Source of the DNA: Lachnospiraceae bacterium
GTDB taxonomy: Bacteria > Bacillota > Clostridia > Lachnospirales > Lachnospiraceae
Length of the DNA: 33,572 nucleotides
Assembly (NCBI GenBank): GCA_022773965.1
Contig: JALFNQ010000139.1
Location: 1-33,572 of the forward strand
Direction of reading: 5' to 3'
The translations under genes and the position numbers were made by a program. The number at the start of each line of letters is the position of its first letter. Position 1 is the stretch's first letter. This document shows, piece after piece, positions 30,430-33,572 of the stretch. Under the pieces are notes generated by a model. That model made no database searches. It had not been told where the DNA came from and saw nothing but the letters and a program-made list of their open reading frames with translations.

Positions 30430-32481
30430 TTAATTCTGCTTTTGGAAAGTCTGCGGCGAGTTCTGCGTACTTGTCGTCACATTACCCTCCTCATCTTCCA
30501 TCACCCATTCAATCACAAGTGTACCACTATCACTCTTGATATTCATGACCTCAATGGAGAAAGGGAAGGATGCCGTAGACACATTCGTCCAGGTGTCCAA
30601 CACGTTTCCATCCGCATCCTGCAGCTCAATGTTTGCAGAGACTACCGTATCATCATTCGGTAGCTTCACATTTGCCCGAAACATATACAGAACCTCTTTT
30701 GGTCCAAGGCTCACAACAATATTGACGGTCGTTCCGCTATACACCGTCTTTCCGGCAATCTCACTCTGATCGATGATCTGTCCTTCTTCCACCGTATCAC
30801 TGTAGTCCGTGCTGACAGTTCCAACCTGAAGCCCTACATTCTCCAGTGCTTTACGCGCTTCCTCCTCTGTATGATTTTTCAGATCTGGAACAGTCACAGA
30901 CTTTTTGCCCTGACTGACAATGATAGTTACCTTTGTTCCCTCCATTGCCATTGTACCACTCTCCGGGCTCTGGCGGATGACTGTACCCTCAGGAACCTGA
31001 TCAGAACTCTCATATTCTCTGTTATAGTCCAGACCTGCATCCTGCAGCATACCGATTGCAGCATTGTCCGTATATCCGGTCACATTCGGTACAGCGATCT
31101 CACTTGCACCTTTTCCGCTGCTGACCACCACGCGAACCATCGTTCCCTCTTCTACCATTTCACCCTGCGCAATATCCTGGGAAATGATCTGCCCCTGCTC
31201 GTATTCCTCTGACTCAGCTGTGGATGCCTGATAGATCTTGAGTCCCATCGTCTCAAGCTCCGCCTTAGCCTCATCAAAGCTCTTTCCGCGCAGATCGATC
31301 ATCTCTACTTTACCGGAATCCTCAACGATCTCATCCGTGACAGGCTCCTCCTCTGTCTTGTCGCGTTTGCCACCAAAAAGACCTGCCATGCTTCCAATCA
31401 GATAAATGATGATAATGATAATGATCACTGCCGTAACAATTCCAAGAATCGTGACTGCCTTCTCCATCTTTGGATTCAGGAATCCTTCATCTTCATCCTC
31501 GTCATCTTCATCCTCATCGTCATAGACCGGTCTAACCGGCTGTTTCTCTGCCGATGCATAATTCTTCGCAGCTTTCTCCTTGATACCCCGTACATCTTCC
31601 TCGCGGATCACAGTCGTCTTTGCCTGATTGACTGCAGTATCGATCACAACAAAATCCTCGTCCGGCTCCATCAGGGCATGCTTTAAATCTACAAGCAGCT
31701 CACCCATAGTCCCATAACGGCGATCCTGACTCTTCTGCGTACATTTCAAAATGATCTTTTCCAGACTGATGGGCAGATCCGGTGCATAGACTGACGGTGC
31801 TACCATTTCCTCCTGCAAATGCTGGATCGCGATCGATACAGTAGTGTCTCCGTCAAAAGGCACGCGTCCTGTCACCATTTCATACATAACGATTCCAAGC
31901 GAATATATATCACTCTTACCATCCACAAAGCCATTTCGTGCCTGCTCCGGCGAGGTATAGTGAACGCTTCCCATCACATCAGAGTGGATCGTATTGGAGG
32001 TGGCTGCCCGCGCAATACCAAAATCCGTCACCTTAACCTTTCCCTCATGGGAGATCATAATATTCTGCGGCTTAATGTCACGATGTACGATGTTATTATT
32101 ATGTGCAGCCTCGATGCCGCGAGCCACCTGAATGGCAATACTGATCGCTTCCTTGTAATTTAGCTGACCTTTTTTCTCTATATAGGTTTTTAACGTGATA
32201 CCCTCCACGTACTCCATAACAATAAAATGCACGTGCTCCTCACTGCCTACATCATAGATGTTGACAATGTTCGGATGCTGCAACCCGGCAGCTGACTGTG
32301 CCTCTGTGTGAAACTTTGTCACAAAGTTTACATCCTCTGCAAACTCAGGTTTTAAGATCTTCACAGCGACAAAGCGACCAAGCACCTGATCTTTTGCTTT
32401 ATATACATCCGACATTCCGCCGGCTCCGATCTTTTCCAGTATCTCATAGCGATCTGCTATAAATGATCCTATCTCTATCAT
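30430..32481 (-). CDS. prkC: PASTA-domain Ser/Thr protein kinase (PrkC/Stk1 type)
   Basis: A 683-residue membrane kinase. The cytosolic kinase domain has a glycine loop at 18-25, K41, catalytic HRDIKPQN with D135, and DFG at 153-155. An acidic juxtamembrane run (D/E, about 320-333) precedes a TM at about 341-366 that contains seven consecutive isoleucines. Three extracellular PASTA repeats follow at about 391-457, 461-525 and 528-593. About 85 further residues form a beta-rich C-terminal domain beyond the PASTA units. PASTA repeats bind muropeptides or lipid II in relatives and link the kinase to cell-wall state and spore germination. The partner phosphatase is 24 nt upstream. Confidence 0.95.
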   Translation of the reverse strand: MIEIGSFIADRYEILEKIGAGGMSDVYKAKDQVLGRFVAVKILKPEFAEDVNFVTKFHTEAQSAAGLQHPNIVNIYDVGSEEHVHFIVMEYVEGITLKTYIEKKGQLNYKEAISIAIQVARGIEAAHNNNIVHRDIKPQNIMISHEGKVKVTDFGIARAATSNTIHSDVMGSVHYTSPEQARNGFVDGKSDIYSLGIVMYEMVTGRVPFDGDTTVSIAIQHLQEEMVAPSVYAPDLPISLEKIILKCTQKSQDRRYGTMGELLVDLKHALMEPDEDFVVIDTAVNQAKTTVIREEDVRGIKEKAAKNYASAEKQPVRPVYDDEDEDDEDEDEGFLNPKMEKAVTILGIVTAVIIIIIIIYLIGSMAGLFGGKRDKTEEEPVTDEIVEDSGKVEMIDLRGKSFDEAKAELETMGLKIYQASTAESEEYEQGQIISQDIAQGEMVEEGTMVRVVVSSGKGASEIAVPNVTGYTDNAAIGMLQDAGLDYNREYESSDQVPEGTVIRQSPESGTMAMEGTKVTIIVSQGKKSVTVPDLKNHTEEEARKALENVGLQVGTVSTDYSDTVEEGQIIDQSEIAGKTVYSGTTVNIVVSLGPKEVLYMFRANVKLPNDDTVVSANIELQDADGNVLDTWTNVSTASFPFSIEVMNIKSDSGTLVIEWVMEDEEGNVTTSTQNSPQTFQKQN

Positions 32482-32505
32482 GTTCTCACCTCAAGTTTTC
32501 TATAC

Positions 32506-33225
32506 TCATACCTCTATAATGGCAACGGTGATGTTATCTTTTCCACCGCCGCGATTTGCTGCTTCCACCAGGTGTTGCACCTTTTCCACCACATCCCGAC
32601 CGGTCTGTATGATCTGTCGGATGTCCGTGTCATCCACCATATTCGATAATCCGTCTGTACACATGAGAATCACATTGCCGGACTGCACATGCTCTTCAAA
32701 AAAATCGATTTCCAGTTCCTCAAAGGCACCAACTGCACGGGTAATGATATTTTTATCCGGATGGGATTTTGCCTCAGATGCATCCATCTCTCCCATACGA
32801 ACCATTTCCTGCACAAGGGAATGATCTCTCGTAATCTGCTTTAACTCATCCTGCAACAGATACAGTCTGCTGTCACCAACATTCGCCACATACATGCAAT
32901 CACTCACGATGGTTGCGATCACTACGGTTGTCCCCATCCCTGAAAGGCTGGTGTCACTCTTCGCCAGTGCCATCAAGCTGGCATTCGCCTTTGTCACTGC
33001 ACCCCTGATCAAATCGACCGGACTTGTCATTGGCGCTTTTTCTATGTATGTCACGATCTGCTCCACGGTATACTTAGATGCAAAATCGCCTGCATTGTGA
33101 CCACCCATACCATCTGCCACGATAAAAAGATTCGGTAGATTTCCCACCGGACTTTCAGACGTATACACGTAATCCTGATTTGATTCTCTCACCCTTCCGA
33201 CATCCGTCAGGGAAAATGTCTTCAT
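32506..33225 (-). CDS. prpC: PP2C-type Ser/Thr phosphatase (PrpC/Stp1)
   Basis: A 239-residue metal-dependent phosphatase that reverses PrkC phosphorylation. The conserved motifs are RESNQD near 13-18, VADGMGGHNAGD near 36-47, GDSRLYLL, MCTDGLSNMV and GGKDNITVAI. The length and motif spacing are normal for bacterial PP2C. It is the first gene of the operon with prkC, rsgA and thiN, and the terminator at 33344-33365 separates it from the gene upstream. Confidence 0.95.
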   Translation of the reverse strand: MKTFSLTDVGRVRESNQDYVYTSESPVGNLPNLFIVADGMGGHNAGDFASKYTVEQIVTYIEKAPMTSPVDLIRGAVTKANASLMALAKSDTSLSGMGTTVVIATIVSDCMYVANVGDSRLYLLQDELKQITRDHSLVQEMVRMGEMDASEAKSHPDKNIITRAVGAFEELEIDFFEEHVQSGNVILMCTDGLSNMVDDTDIRQIIQTGRDVVEKVQHLVEAANRGGGKDNITVAIIEV

Positions 33226-33343
33226 CCTTTATCGCCTGCCTTTCACTGCGGAACGATTCTGTTCCTTCTCTGTTTTTGCATCAAAATACATAAAAAATCT
33301 CATAATCGTGTATTATGGTAACACAATACCTGCAAAAAAGCAA

Positions 33344-33365
33344 GAGAGGGCACATTTGCCCTCTC
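33344..33365 (-). terminator. Rho-independent terminator of the right-edge gene
   Basis: On the minus strand, GAGAGGGCA and TGCCCTCTC form a perfect 9-bp stem with a 4-nt loop, followed by TTGCTTTTTT. It lies 26 nt beyond the stop at 33392. Confidence 0.85.
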
Positions 33366-33391
33366 CCACTTTTACCTGCTAATGTTACATT

Positions 33392-33571
33392 TCAGACATC
33401 ATTTGATGTTCCCTCATCCTCCTCGATCCACTTCAGAATATTGGAGAAATCAATTGTGAGTGCACCGTCATAGATACCGACCGGCACCGGTTGATCCATT
33501 CCGTAGATCTTCGGATATACATCACTTTCAAAAAAATAGACAAGCAATCGCTTCTGGTATGGATCAAGGAT
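33392..33571 (-). CDS. C-terminal fragment of an unknown protein, cut by the window edge
   Basis: The minus-strand frame reads in from the right edge for 59 residues and stops at TGA 33392-33394. It contains DPYQKRLLVYFFESDVYPKI and a later FSNILKWIEEDEG, an acidic soluble tail. A strong terminator follows. In many Clostridia the gene upstream of the PP2C is rlmN, but this sequence does not look like an RlmN C-terminus. I do not recognise it. Confidence 0.65.
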   Translation of the reverse strand: MLDPYQKRLLVYFFESDVYPKIYGMDQPVPVGIYDGALTIDFSNILKWIEEDEGTSNDV

Positions 33572-33572
33572 C

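Overview
The window looks like a chromosomal segment of a spore-forming Firmicute of class Clostridia, most likely Lachnospiraceae. The evidence is the gene set (efp, rpiB, YqeG-type HAD, nrdR, ychF, a CotF-like coat protein, a YlmC/YmxH-type PRC-barrel protein, and a PP2C-PrkC-RsgA-ThiN operon), AGGAGG ribosome-binding sites, TTGACA/TATAAT-like promoters, and large hybrid histidine kinases of a kind common in gut Clostridia. Genus is not resolved. Most genes lie on the minus strand. I saw no tRNA, rRNA, CRISPR array, insertion sequence or prophage structural gene.

Layout. 1-1875 (+): the tail of an unknown gene and an acyl-CoA synthetase with its own promoter and a palindromic operator candidate. 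1873-3578 (-): a soluble PocR-domain chemoreceptor-like protein translationally coupled to an EamA permease. 3694-7990: a sugar operon (FGGY kinase, DUF4867 protein, fucose/arabinose-isomerase-like enzyme) facing a divergent LacI-type regulator, with GTGCAC palindromes in the shared promoter region. 9035-10498 (-): an AT-rich island with a Dcd/dUTPase-fold protein that lacks catalytic residues, a coiled-coil two-TM protein that overlaps it by 4 nt, and a DUF1653 protein. 10638-15116 (-): housekeeping genes efp, rpiB, yqeG, a coat protein, nrdR and ychF, interspersed with copies of a modular hairpin repeat.

15250-20000 (-) is a signalling operon: two membrane-anchored BMP/PnrA-type binding proteins overlap each other and a hybrid histidine kinase with C-terminal Hpt. 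20301-21815 (-) holds an aldo/keto reductase with a ferredoxin-like tail and a YlmC/YmxH-like protein. 22075-28713 (-) is a second signalling operon: an HD-GYP response regulator, a multi-domain hybrid kinase with Hpt, and a hybrid kinase whose C-terminus is a complete DegV (fatty-acid-binding) domain. 28817-33225 (-) is the conserved PP2C-PrkC-RsgA-ThiN operon. A partial unknown gene reaches the right edge.

The most unusual items are the kinase-DegV fusion and the phosphorelay around it, the BMP-BMP-kinase operon, the apparently non-catalytic Dcd-like protein paired with a membrane protein, and the three-hairpin dispersed repeat. All functional statements are from reading sequence and family motifs; no database search was run.
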